Assembly (NCBI RefSeq): GCF_030929495.1 | Contig: NZ_JAVFWN010000005.1 | Location: forward strand, 62,001-126,000 | Length of the DNA stretch: 64,000 bases | Origin: Nocardioides sp. LHD-245 | Lineage (GTDB): Bacteria; Actinomycetota; Actinomycetes; Propionibacteriales; Nocardioidaceae | Direction of reading: 5' to 3' | In this document: positions 16,500-24,495 of the stretch, in pieces | How positions within the stretch are numbered: position 1 is the stretch's first letter | Layout: each line of letters begins with the position of its first letter | Position numbers and translations under genes: made by a program | The notes under the pieces: model-generated | The model's input: the letters and a program-made list of their open reading frames with translations, nothing else | The model's database searches: none | Told to the model about the DNA's origin: nothing

Positions 16500-17689
16500 G
16501 GCAGGTTCGTCCCTCCCCTGAGCAGGCCGAGCAGCGTGTCGACCACGGCCTCGCTCGGCGTGGGCTGCGGGCCGACGTACGGGTTGGCGCCGGTGCGGAA
16601 CGACGGCGGCGGCACCGTGGCCTCCTCGGGGGTGACGTAGGGCAGCCCGTAGCAGGCGGGGCCGTTGTCGGCGCCGAGCTCCGGCAGGTTCTCCTCGTAC
16701 GTGTAGGGATCGCGGCCCGGCACGACCTGCGTGTACGTCGTGACGCCCGGGTGGGTGCCGCCGACGGCGGCCTCGGCGAGCTTGTTCGCCGACGCCAGGC
16801 CCATCAGCAGGCAGGGCAGCTCGGGCGAGTAGCGCTCGGCCACGGCGGAGACCGGCTGGAGCAGCCGCAGCGAGGTGACCAGGCCCTGCTCGGAGTCACG
16901 CAGCAGCGTGCCGGCGCTGTCGCTGAAGCCGGTGAGGCTGCGCTCCAGCGCGCGCAGGGAGGCCTGCTGCTTGACCAGCGTCTGGGAGACCTCGCCGGTC
17001 TGGGTGAGCGCGTCGACCAGGTCCGGCCGGGCGACGGCATAGACGTCGGCGACGTCGTCGGCGACCCGCAGGTCGGCGGCGAGCGTGCGCAGGGAGGGGT
17101 TGACCGAGCGCAGATAGGCATCGGTCTGGGTGATGAGCGCGCCGATCAGCTCACCGCGCTGCTCGACCGCGCCGGCCACCGCGGTGAGCGCGGAGTTGAC
17201 CTCGGCCGGGCGGGCGACGTCCAGCACCTTGGTGAGGTTCTCGAACGCCTCGTCGACCTCGACGGTCACCCGGTCGGCCGGGATCACCGCACCGGCGCGG
17301 ATCTTGGCGCCGTCGCCGCTCGTGCCGTCGGCCGGCGGCGTGAGCTGGACGTACTTCGCACCGAACGCCGTCGGCGGCACGACCTGCGCGGTGACGTCCG
17401 CGGAGACCCGGTCGATCTTGTCGGCATCGATCTTGAGCTCGATGCGGACCTTGTCGCCGTCGGACTCGACGTCGCCGACCCGGCCGATCTCGACGCCACG
17501 GAGCTTGACCGGCGCTCCCGACGCGAGGGTGAGCCCGGCCCGGTCGGCCTCGACGGTGACCAGCACGTTGTCGTCGAAGACGCCGCGGTACTTGGCGACG
17601 GTGCCCGCGACCAGCGCCGCGACCAGGGCGACGAAGAGGAAGCCGTAGACGACCTGGCGGTCGATCCGGTGGGCGGACTGCGCGCTCAT
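16496..17689 (-). CDS. mceA: MceA-type substrate-binding protein
   Basis: A 397-residue MCE protein, the first of six. It has a membrane helix (VVYGFLFVALVAALVAGTVA), an MCE domain (VTVEADRAGLTLASGAPVKLRGVEIGRV; FGAKYVQLTPP), helical region and a C-terminal segment PCLLMGL with a conserved Cys. ATG 17689 is five bases after the yrbEB stop; the open frame continues far upstream without a real gene. A cholesterol-oxidase-like gene at the head of the operon suggests a sterol-related (Mce4-like) cargo, but this is inference. No MceG ATPase is encoded in this window. Confidence 0.92.
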   Translation of the reverse strand: MSAQSAHRIDRQVVYGFLFVALVAALVAGTVAKYRGVFDDNVLVTVEADRAGLTLASGAPVKLRGVEIGRVGDVESDGDKVRIELKIDADKIDRVSADVTAQVVPPTAFGAKYVQLTPPADGTSGDGAKIRAGAVIPADRVTVEVDEAFENLTKVLDVARPAEVNSALTAVAGAVEQRGELIGALITQTDAYLRSVNPSLRTLAADLRVADDVADVYAVARPDLVDALTQTGEVSQTLVKQQASLRALERSLTGFSDSAGTLLRDSEQGLVTSLRLLQPVSAVAERYSPELPCLLMGLASANKLAEAAVGGTHPGVTTYTQVVPGRDPYTYEENLPELGADNGPACYGLPYVTPEEATVPPPSFRTGANPYVGPQPTPSEAVVDTLLGLLRGGTNLP

Positions 17690-17694
17690 CCGCT

Positions 17695-18525
17695 TCACCC
17701 CGCGATGTGGACCGACGGACCGCCCCAGATGGCGATCGCGAAGATCAGATCGATGAACATCGTGCAGATCAGCGCGGAGCGCACCGCCTTGCCGACCGCC
17801 TTGCCCACGCCCGCGGGCCCGCCCGACGCACGGAAGCCGTGGTAGCAGCAGATCGAGACGATGACGAGCGCCATCAGGGCCACCTTGACCATCGCCAGGA
17901 ACAGGTCGCTGGAGATGAGGAAGGTGTCGAAGTAGTGCTGGTAGGTGCCCGGCGCCTGGTCGTACCCGACGGTGACGACCAGGTAGGTCGCGAGCCAGCA
18001 CATCATCAGGGCGATCGCGAAGAGCGGGACGACGGCGATCAACCCGGCGACGATCCGGGTGGTCACGAGGTACGGCACCGGCGGTACCGCCATCACCTCG
18101 AGGGCGTCGATCTCCTCGCTGACCCGCATCGCACCGATCTGCGCGGTGAAGCCGGCACCGACGGTCGCGGTCAGCGCGATGCCGGCGATGATCGGCGCGA
18201 CCTCGCGGGTGTTGAAGTAGGCGGAGAAGAAGCCGGACAGCGTGGAGACACCGATGTTGTCGAACGACGTGTAGGCCTGCAGTCCGACCTCGATGCCGGC
18301 CGCCGCGGTCAGGAAGCCGATGACGAGGACCGTGCCACCGATCAGCGCGAGCGCACCGGAGCCGAGGGACACCTCGGCCAGCAGCCGGACGACCTCCTTC
18401 GGGTAGTGCTTGAGCGCGCGCGGCATGTGGGCGTACGCATTGCCGTGGAAGCTCAGCTGGTCGCCCAGGTTGCGCAGCGACGTCGTGGGCTTCGCCAGGT
18501 GGCGGGAGAGCTGGGACATGGGCAC
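17695..18525 (-). CDS. yrbEB: YrbE-type ABC permease B (MlaE family)
   Basis: A 276-residue inner-membrane permease of the Mce transporter. Hydrophobic segments and the MlaE signature are clear: TAQIGAMRVSEEIDALEVMAVPPVPYLVTTRIVAG is the conserved cytoplasmic coupling region. The GTG start at 18525 directly abuts the yrbEA stop (TGAGTG) with GGAG five bases upstream; ATG 18519 is an alternative. MceA follows after five bases. It would pair with YrbEA and an MceG ATPase encoded elsewhere. Confidence 0.92.
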   Translation of the reverse strand: MPMSQLSRHLAKPTTSLRNLGDQLSFHGNAYAHMPRALKHYPKEVVRLLAEVSLGSGALALIGGTVLVIGFLTAAAGIEVGLQAYTSFDNIGVSTLSGFFSAYFNTREVAPIIAGIALTATVGAGFTAQIGAMRVSEEIDALEVMAVPPVPYLVTTRIVAGLIAVVPLFAIALMMCWLATYLVVTVGYDQAPGTYQHYFDTFLISSDLFLAMVKVALMALVIVSICCYHGFRASGGPAGVGKAVGKAVRSALICTMFIDLIFAIAIWGGPSVHIAG

Positions 18526-19353
18526 TCAGGCTCCGAGCTTGATCTGCAGGAACAGGGCGCTGATCACGCTGTTGGCGGCGAAGAGCAGCATGAAGGCGAA
18601 GACCACGGTCTGGTTCACGGCCTCGCCGACACCCTTCGGGCCGCCCTTGGCGTTGAGGCCGAGGTAGCAGGCGGTGAGGCCGGCGAGCAGGCCGAAGACG
18701 GCGGCCTTGGCCTCGGAGGCGAGGAAGTCCGGCAAGCCGACCAGCAGCGTCAGGTCGGAGAGGTAGAGACCCGGCGTCGCGCCCTGGAGGACGACGGAGA
18801 AGAAGTACCCGCCGACCAGGCCGACCACGGTCACCATGCCGTTGAGCGCGACACCGACGAGCGTCGACGCGATCACCCGCGGTACGACGAGCCGCTCGAT
18901 CGGGTCGATGCCCAAGGTGACCATCGCGTCGATCTCCTCGCGGATCTTGCGCGAGCCGAGGTCGGCGCAGATCGCCGTCGCACCGGCGCCCGCGACGACG
19001 AGCACGCTCACGATCGGGCCGATCTCGCGGACCACCGCGACCGCCGCGCCCGCACCGGCCAGGTCGACCGCGCCGATCTGGATGAGCAGCTGGTTGACCT
19101 GGAAGATGATGACGACGCAGAACGGGATCGACACCAGCAGCGCCGGGCCGAACGAGACGGTCGTGATGAACCACGCCTGGGAGACGAACTCCCGGAACTG
19201 GAAGCGCCGGGTGAACAGCTGCGCGAAGACCTTGCCGACGAAGCCGTAGAAGTCGCCGAACGTGCCGAGTGTCTTCATCAGGAAGGTCGCCCGGAGCGCG
19301 TCCCGGGCGACCTGGCGCGACTCCTCGGTCAGGCCCGCGGGGGCCGGGGTCAC
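18526..19353 (-). CDS. yrbEA: YrbE-type ABC permease A (MlaE family)
   Basis: A 275-residue permease. GAGATAICADLGSRKIREEIDAMVTLGIDPIERLVVPRV is the MlaE/YrbE coupling segment, and about five hydrophobic spans flank it. GTG 19353 overlaps the stop of the upstream GMC oxidoreductase (GTGA), so the transporter genes are translationally coupled to that enzyme. The longer open frame upstream is antisense-free but lies inside the oxidoreductase gene and is rejected. Confidence 0.92.
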   Translation of the reverse strand: MTPAPAGLTEESRQVARDALRATFLMKTLGTFGDFYGFVGKVFAQLFTRRFQFREFVSQAWFITTVSFGPALLVSIPFCVVIIFQVNQLLIQIGAVDLAGAGAAVAVVREIGPIVSVLVVAGAGATAICADLGSRKIREEIDAMVTLGIDPIERLVVPRVIASTLVGVALNGMVTVVGLVGGYFFSVVLQGATPGLYLSDLTLLVGLPDFLASEAKAAVFGLLAGLTACYLGLNAKGGPKGVGEAVNQTVVFAFMLLFAANSVISALFLQIKLGA

Positions 19354-21113
19354 GCGGTCGCCTCGGTCTTCTCGCTCTGGCCACTCTTCACGACGTACAA
19401 GGGGAGACGCAGCGCAGCCGGTGCGGTCGGGGGCACAGCCGGCCGCACCGGCGCGATCGGGGAGAGCCGCTCGTAGCCGGCTCCCAGCGCGGGCCGCTGG
19501 TCGGCCTCGCCCTGGTTGGGCCACAGCGCCACCGCGCGCTCGGCCTGCGCGGTGATGGTGAGGCTGGGGTTGACGCCGAGGTTCGCCGAGATCGCGGCGC
19601 CGTCGACGACGTGCAGGCCGGGGTGGCCGTAGACCCGGTGGTAGGCGTCGATCACGCCGTTCTCGGCGGAGTCGCCGATGGGGCAGCCGCCCAGGAAGTG
19701 CGCGGTCATGGGGATGTTGAAGATCTCGCCGGCGCTGCTGTAGGAGCCGCCGTCGATCTTGTCGCTGATCCGGCGCACCACCTCGTTGCCGACCGGCACC
19801 CACGTGGGGTTCGGCTCGCCGTGGCCCTGCTTCGAGGTCAGCCGCACCTTGCCCGTGCGCCCCCGCTTCTTGGGGAACACCGTGATCGAGTTGTCGCTGG
19901 TCTGCATGACCAGCGCGATGATCGTGCGCTCGGGCCAGCTGCCGAGGCCGGCGTACGTCGAGAGCAGCAGGCCGGGGTGGCGCACGGCCTGGCCCAGCCA
20001 CCGCAGCCAGCGCGGCACCCGGCCGCCGCCGTCGGTCATCAGCGTGAGCAGCAGGCCCATCAGGCCCGAGCCCTTGCCGTAGCGGACCGGCTCGACGTGG
20101 GTGACGTCGTCGGGGTGGATCGAGGACGTGATCGCGACGCCGTGGTGGAAGTCGTGCTGGTCCTTGCTGCGCAGCCTGGTGCTCGACGCGCACAGCGCCT
20201 CGGAGTTGGTCCGGGTCAGGTAGCCGAGCCGCTCCGAGAGCCGCGGCAGGTCACCGGAGCGGCGCATCCCGTGCAGCAGCTCCTGGGTCCCCCACGTGCC
20301 GGCCGCGACGACGACCTGGGCGGCCGAGATGCTCGTCGTACGCCGTGCGGAGCCGCCGGAGCGGTGGGTCACGACGTCGTACCCGCCGCCGGGGCGGGGC
20401 CTGATCGCGGCGACCGTCGTCCGCTCGCGGACCTCGGCGCCGAGCTTCTCGGCCAGGTAGAGGTAGTTCTTGAGCAGCGTGTTCTTCGCGTTGTGCCGGC
20501 ACCCGGTCATGCACTCGCCGCACTCCAGGCAGCCGCGGCGCTCGGGGCCGGCCCCGCCGAAGTACGGGTCCGGGACGGCCTCGCCCGCCCGCTTGGTGTC
20601 GCCGGGTCCGAAGCAGACGCCGACCGGCGTGGGGCGGTAGGTGTGGCCCACGCCCATCTCGTCGGCGACCTGCTTCATCACAACGTCGCTGGGGGTGACG
20701 GTCGGGTTCTGGACCACGCCGAGCATCCGGCTGGCCTGGTCGTAGTACGGCGCCAGCTCGGCCTTCCAGTCCGTGATGTGCGCCCACTGCGAGTCGTTGT
20801 AGAAGGCGTCGGACTTGGGCTGGTAGAGCGTGTTGGCATAGACGAGCGAGCCGCCGCCGACGCCCGCACCGGCGAGCACGACGACGTCGCGCAGCAGCCG
20901 GATCCGCTGGATGCCGAAGCAGCCCAGGCGCGGGGCGAACAGGAATCTCCGCACGTCCCAGGAGGTCTTCGCGAACTCATGGTCCTCGAAGCGCCGGCCG
21001 GCCTCCAGCACGCAGACCCGGTAGCCCTTCTCCGCGAGGCGCAGGGCGGCGACCGAGCCGCCGAAGCCGGAGCCGACGACCACGACGTCGTACTCGAAGT
21101 CCTCAGTGCGCAC
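19350..21113 (-). CDS. GMC-family oxidoreductase, cholesterol oxidase (ChoD)-like
   Basis: A 587-residue FAD enzyme. Residues 8-30 hold the FAD-binding motif VVVGSGFGGSVAALRLAEKG. GAGVGGGSLVYANTLYQP near 80-97 is the GMC family loop. The C-terminus has the GMC signature around HFLGGCPIGD and HVVDGAAISANLGVNPSLTITAQAE. A Cys cluster, CLECGECMTGCRHNAKN near 190, is found in the ChoD-like subgroup and resembles Fe-S or structural Cys motifs. It heads the mce operon and overlaps yrbEA (GTGA), implying oxidation of an imported sterol or hydroxy-lipid. GTG start; no strong ribosome site was seen. Actual cholesterol oxidase activity is unproven for many ChoD relatives. Confidence 0.87.
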   Translation of the reverse strand: MRTEDFEYDVVVVGSGFGGSVAALRLAEKGYRVCVLEAGRRFEDHEFAKTSWDVRRFLFAPRLGCFGIQRIRLLRDVVVLAGAGVGGGSLVYANTLYQPKSDAFYNDSQWAHITDWKAELAPYYDQASRMLGVVQNPTVTPSDVVMKQVADEMGVGHTYRPTPVGVCFGPGDTKRAGEAVPDPYFGGAGPERRGCLECGECMTGCRHNAKNTLLKNYLYLAEKLGAEVRERTTVAAIRPRPGGGYDVVTHRSGGSARRTTSISAAQVVVAAGTWGTQELLHGMRRSGDLPRLSERLGYLTRTNSEALCASSTRLRSKDQHDFHHGVAITSSIHPDDVTHVEPVRYGKGSGLMGLLLTLMTDGGGRVPRWLRWLGQAVRHPGLLLSTYAGLGSWPERTIIALVMQTSDNSITVFPKKRGRTGKVRLTSKQGHGEPNPTWVPVGNEVVRRISDKIDGGSYSSAGEIFNIPMTAHFLGGCPIGDSAENGVIDAYHRVYGHPGLHVVDGAAISANLGVNPSLTITAQAERAVALWPNQGEADQRPALGAGYERLSPIAPVRPAVPPTAPAALRLPLYVVKSGQSEKTEATA

Positions 21114-21205
21114 GACGACAGCCCCCGATGAGAGACGACGGAGCCCCTGTGCCGGGCCCGTCTGTTGATCGCCATCTCACTCGGTGACGGCGGTCACGCT
21201 CTCGT

Positions 21206-21260
21206 GGTGGCGGTCCAAAGAAGAACGACGGCTTTGTCCCTGTGCACAAAGACCGCCACC
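21206..21260. promoter_or_regulatory. Nested inverted repeats between mce operon and pucR paralogue
   Basis: GGTGGCGGTC (21206-21215) pairs perfectly with GACCGCCACC (21251-21260). Inside, CTTTGT (21232-21237) pairs with ACAAAG (21246-21251), and CAAAG (21216-21220) can pair with CTTTG (21232-21236). The cluster lies in the 195-bp divergent region of the GMC/mce operon and the PucR gene at 21309, and is the obvious site for a PucR-type regulator. Function is inferred. Confidence 0.5.
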
Positions 21261-21275
21261 TACGAGCCGGAGCTC

Positions 21276-21302
21276 TAGGGTGAGGAGACGCGCCCTTAGG
21301 GT
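21276..21302 (+). promoter_or_regulatory. Direct repeats and leaderless -10 of pucR paralogue
   Basis: TAGGGTGAGGA begins at 21276 and TAGGGTGGGGA at 21297, a 21-bp (two helical turn) repeat. The second TAGGGT (21297-21302) ends six bases before the GTG start at 21309, the leaderless arrangement also seen at 848, 28604, 49615 and 51618. The first copy could be a second promoter or a regulator half-site. Confidence 0.45.
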
Positions 21303-21308
21303 GGGGAC

Positions 21309-22544
21309 GTGAGCAGCGCGTCGATCCCGTCGAACCTGGCGCCCTGGCTCCTGGCCTATGTCGCCGAGCAGGCCCAGCCCGACGAGGTCGAGGTCTGGGT
21401 CGACCGGGTGACCAACGCGATCTTCACCGAGATCCCCGAGGTCGGCGCGGTCGAGGGACTGCCCGAGCAGGTCCGGATCACCGTTCGCGAGCACTGGATC
21501 GCGTTTCTCGGCGACTTCGCGCAGCCCGAGCAGCACTTCCACCTCGTCGACGCCGCGCGCCGGCTCTCGGTCGAGCTGGCCGACCGGCAGCTGCCGCTCG
21601 AGATGCTCATCCGGTTCTACCGGGTCGCCCAGCAGGAGGTGTGGGACTACGTCAGCGAGCTGATCAAGGCGCTGCCGCCAGCCGACTTCGACCGGGCCGA
21701 CCTGCTCATGTACTTCTGGAACCGGGCCGGGGTCTGGCTCGACCAGTCGATCACCGAGTCGGTCGCCACCTACCAGGCGGCGCGCTCGCGGGTCCTGGCC
21801 GGTGCGGCGGCCCAGCGCTACGAGGCGGCCCGCTCGATCCTGGCCGGCGAGCTGAGCGAGGCGCGCGAGGCGTCGTCCGCGCTGGGTGGCTACCCGATCT
21901 CGGTGCACCACACGGCCGTCGTCCTCTCCGTCGCGGACGCCGAGCGCGCCGGCACCCTCGAGCAGCTCGCCACCGAGCTCGCCCGCCGGATCGGCGCGGC
22001 CAGCCCGCTCGTGGTCAAGCCCGGCGGCCGCCAGCTGTGGATGTGGCTCGGCACCCGCGACGCCCCGGACCTGTCCGCCCTCGCCGCCCTCGCCGACACC
22101 CCCGGCTCGCTCGCCCACGAGAGCGTGGTCGTCGGCGTCGGCTCGGCCACCCCCGGCATCGCCGGCTTCGTCGCCTCGCACCGCGAGGCCCAGGGCGCGC
22201 TCCGGGTCGCCACCCCCGACACCTCGGCCTGGCTCGCGCTCTACACCGACGTCGAGCTGCCCGTCCTGCTCGGCTGCTCCGCCGAGGTCGACCGCTTCGT
22301 CGCCCGCCAGCTCGGCCCGCTCGTCGGCGAGGACGAGAGCACCCAGCGGATCCGGGAGACCCTCACGGCGTACCTCGACAGCGGTGGGAGTGCCGAGGAG
22401 GCCGCCCGCGCGCTCGTCGTCCACCGCAACACGATCCGCTACCGGCTCGGCCAGGCCGAGGAGATGCTCGGCCACCCCATCGCCCGGATCAGCCCGCAGC
22501 TGGCCGTCGCGCTGCGCCACCACGACCTGTTCCACCGGCCGTGA
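21309..22544 (+). CDS. PucR-type transcriptional regulator (divergent from mce operon)
   Basis: A 411-residue paralogue of the PucR protein at 8608-9867. The C-terminal HTH AARALVVHRNTIRYRLGQAEEMLG matches the PucR/CdaR domain. The N-terminal half carries WIAFLGDFAQPEQHFHLVDAARR and a W-rich helix pair (QEVWDYV, FWNRAGVWLDQS) aligned with the paralogue. GTG 21309 follows a TAGGGT -10 by six bases. Two sister regulators bracketing the same transport operon, one divergent and one inside it, suggest joint or antagonistic control. A strong bidirectional hairpin follows the stop. Confidence 0.87.
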   Translation: MSSASIPSNLAPWLLAYVAEQAQPDEVEVWVDRVTNAIFTEIPEVGAVEGLPEQVRITVREHWIAFLGDFAQPEQHFHLVDAARRLSVELADRQLPLEMLIRFYRVAQQEVWDYVSELIKALPPADFDRADLLMYFWNRAGVWLDQSITESVATYQAARSRVLAGAAAQRYEAARSILAGELSEAREASSALGGYPISVHHTAVVLSVADAERAGTLEQLATELARRIGAASPLVVKPGGRQLWMWLGTRDAPDLSALAALADTPGSLAHESVVVGVGSATPGIAGFVASHREAQGALRVATPDTSAWLALYTDVELPVLLGCSAEVDRFVARQLGPLVGEDESTQRIRETLTAYLDSGGSAEEAARALVVHRNTIRYRLGQAEEMLGHPIARISPQLAVALRHHDLFHRP

Positions 22545-22562
22545 AAGCCGGTGATCGGCGTA

Positions 22563-22606
22563 GCGTCATTCGTCCCGTGGGTTGGAGCCCACAGAACGAA
22601 TGACGT
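22563..22606. terminator. Bidirectional hairpin terminator
   Basis: CGTCATTCGT (22564-22573) pairs with ACGAATGACG (22596-22605). Inside this, GTGGG (22577-22581) pairs with CCCAC (22588-22592). The double-stem hairpin lies between the convergent PucR and ferredoxin genes, 19 bases after the PucR stop. No U-tract is present, as usual in high-GC actinobacteria. Confidence 0.75.
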
Positions 22607-22627
22607 TGCGCCCGTGGTCCGGGTCGC

Positions 22628-22822
22628 TCAGCCCTCGAGCGTCAGGGCGAGCACGGGACAGGCCTGGACGGCGGCGTACACGTGGGCCCGGTCGGCCTCC
22701 GGCGGGTTCTCGACGAGGACGCTGACCAGCTCCTCGTCCTCGTCCACCTCGAAGTAGTCGTTGGCCATCGACTCGCACATCCCGAGGCCCGCACACTTCC
22801 TGAGGTCGGCCACGATGTGCAT
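22628..22822 (-). CDS. 3Fe-4S type ferredoxin
   Basis: A 64-residue small electron carrier. The cluster ligands are C-x5-C (RKCAGLGMCESM, residues about 10-16) and a later CP (QACPVLAL), the pattern of actinobacterial [3Fe-4S] ferredoxins that serve cytochromes P450 and related oxygenases. ATG 22822 has GGAG ten bases upstream; an alternative GTG at 22831 would overlap the alkB stop (GTGA) but has almost no spacing. It lies directly after the AlkB-rubredoxin gene and is likely co-transcribed. Since AlkB has its own rubredoxin, this ferredoxin may serve another step. Confidence 0.88.
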   Translation of the reverse strand: MHIVADLRKCAGLGMCESMANDYFEVDEDEELVSVLVENPPEADRAHVYAAVQACPVLALTLEG

Positions 22823-22827
22823 CGCAC

Positions 22828-24300
22828 TCACGCTCCGACCTGACTGATGTGGCGGCGAGGCTCGACGGCCTTGAAGTCGACCTTCTCCCGTACGCCGCAG
22901 TCGGGACAGCACCAGTCGTCGGGGATGTCCTGCCACGCCGTACCGGCGGCGAATCCCTCGAGCTCGTTGCCCTCGGCGACCTCGTAGGTGTACTGGCAGC
23001 CGGGGCACTGGGCGGCGAGCACCTCACCCGTGAGCTCGTGGGCGCTGGTGTCGGCCTCGACCGCGGCCTCCACCGCGGCCTCGGCGGCGAGGAGCTCGGC
23101 AGGCACCGGGTACCTCCTCAGCAGCTTCTCCCGCTTGGCGGGGTGCAGGTTGGCGAGCCGCAGATCGCCGTCGTAGTGGGCGACCACGCGCTTGTCCATG
23201 ACCGCCCGGAAGGCCGGCGGGAACATGGCGACCACGATCATGCCGGTGTAGCCGGTCGGCAGCACCGGAGCGTCCTCGAAGTCGCGCAGCGTCTGGTAGC
23301 GGCGGGTCGGGTTTGCGTGGTGGTCGCTGTGTCGCTGCAGGTGGTAGAGCAGCACGTTGGTGGCGATGTTGTTGGAGTTCCACGAGTGCGCCGGCGTGAC
23401 CCGCTCGTAGCGCATCTTGCCGGGGGTGCCGACCTTCTGGCGCACCATGCCGTAGTGCTCCATGTAGTTGACGACCTCGAGCAGGGAGAAGCCGACGACC
23501 GCCTGGAGGAGGAGGTACGGCAGCAGGCTCAGCGGGTTGACGTCGTAGGCAAGGCCGAGCCAGAGCATCAGCCCACCCCACAGCGCGACGGTCATCAGCC
23601 AGGCGTTGAGCACGTCGTTGCCGAGGTGGAACGGGTGCGTGCCCTTGCGCTGGTAGCGCTTGGCCTCGAGCTCCCACGAGCTCTTGAGCGAGCCGGCCAC
23701 GGTCCGCGGCCAGAAGCGGTAGACGCTCTCGCCCATCCGCGCGCTGGCCGGGTCCTCGGGGGTCGCGACGCGGACGTGGTGACCGCGGTTGTGCTCGATG
23801 TAGAAGTGGCCGTAGAAGGTCTGCGCCAGCGCGATCTTGGACGCCCAGCGCTCGACCGACTCGCGCTTGTGCCCCAGCTCGTGCGCGGTGTTGATCGCGA
23901 CGCCGCCGACGACACCCACCGAGACCGCGAGCCCGACCTTGGCCAGCACGGCCATGTCAGTGGTGGCGAGGTACCAGATCGCCGCCACGAAGCCGCCGTA
24001 CTGGACCGGCAGGTAGAGATAGGTCACCCAGCGGTAGTACCTGTCGTTCTCCAGCGCGTCGATGACGTCGTCCGGCGGGTTGGTGTCGTCGTACCCGGCG
24101 ACGAGGTCGATGAGCGGGATGAGCCCGAAGAACACGACCGGTGTCAGCCAGAAGAAGAGCGCGCTGCCGGTCGCCTCGAACAGCGCGATCCCGACGATCG
24201 GCGTCAACGGGACGACGAGTCCGAGAACCCACAGGTAGCGCTTCGTGTCCCGCCACCGGACAGTCGTGCCGTCTGCCCCTCGGGTTGCGTACGTGGCCAT
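22828..24300 (-). CDS. alkB: Alkane 1-monooxygenase fused to rubredoxin
   Basis: A 490-residue membrane di-iron alkane hydroxylase with a C-terminal rubredoxin. The AlkB His boxes are all present: HELGHK (140-145), EHNRGHH (169-175), NYMEHYG (278-284) and LQRHSDHH (321-328). Six hydrophobic segments precede them or lie between them. Residues 432-435 (CPGC) and 465-469 (CPDCG) are the iron ligands of the rubredoxin, joined by an Ala/Glu-rich linker. AlkB-rubredoxin fusions are known in actinobacteria and hydroxylate medium to long n-alkanes. ATG 24300 has AGGAGG six bases upstream; the longer open frame is rejected. The following ferredoxin gene starts at its stop. Confidence 0.95.
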   Translation of the reverse strand: MATYATRGADGTTVRWRDTKRYLWVLGLVVPLTPIVGIALFEATGSALFFWLTPVVFFGLIPLIDLVAGYDDTNPPDDVIDALENDRYYRWVTYLYLPVQYGGFVAAIWYLATTDMAVLAKVGLAVSVGVVGGVAINTAHELGHKRESVERWASKIALAQTFYGHFYIEHNRGHHVRVATPEDPASARMGESVYRFWPRTVAGSLKSSWELEAKRYQRKGTHPFHLGNDVLNAWLMTVALWGGLMLWLGLAYDVNPLSLLPYLLLQAVVGFSLLEVVNYMEHYGMVRQKVGTPGKMRYERVTPAHSWNSNNIATNVLLYHLQRHSDHHANPTRRYQTLRDFEDAPVLPTGYTGMIVVAMFPPAFRAVMDKRVVAHYDGDLRLANLHPAKREKLLRRYPVPAELLAAEAAVEAAVEADTSAHELTGEVLAAQCPGCQYTYEVAEGNELEGFAAGTAWQDIPDDWCCPDCGVREKVDFKAVEPRRHISQVGA

Positions 24301-24431
24301 CGGATGCCTCCTCGGACGTGGCGACGGCGGTCGCCGGGTAGGCCTCCACGGTGGCAGCGCGGGCGGTTCACGCTCTCGGGCGAGGCGCACAACTTCGGCC
24401 GGAGGCGTTGGCAGCGTGCACAATGCGTGGT

Positions 24432-24472
24432 CGACAGCGATCCGATCAACCCACGTGATCGGATCGCTGTCG
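24432..24472 (-). terminator. Strong hairpin terminator after the helicase gene
   Basis: Perfect 17-bp arms, CGACAGCGATCCGATCA (24432-24448) and its complement (24456-24472), enclose a seven-base loop. It lies 23 bases past the helicase stop on the minus strand and upstream of alkB. There is no U-tract. The symmetric hairpin separates the helicase from the alkB transcription unit. Confidence 0.8.
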
Positions 24473-24495
24473 CTGAGCCGTCGCGGCCCGGGGCG

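Noticed and set aside
16496..19384. Single 962-codon open frame spanning mceA, yrbEB and part of yrbEA
   Set aside because: It reads the permease region in the wrong frame. mceA starts at 17689, and yrbEA and yrbEB have their own frames with MlaE motifs.
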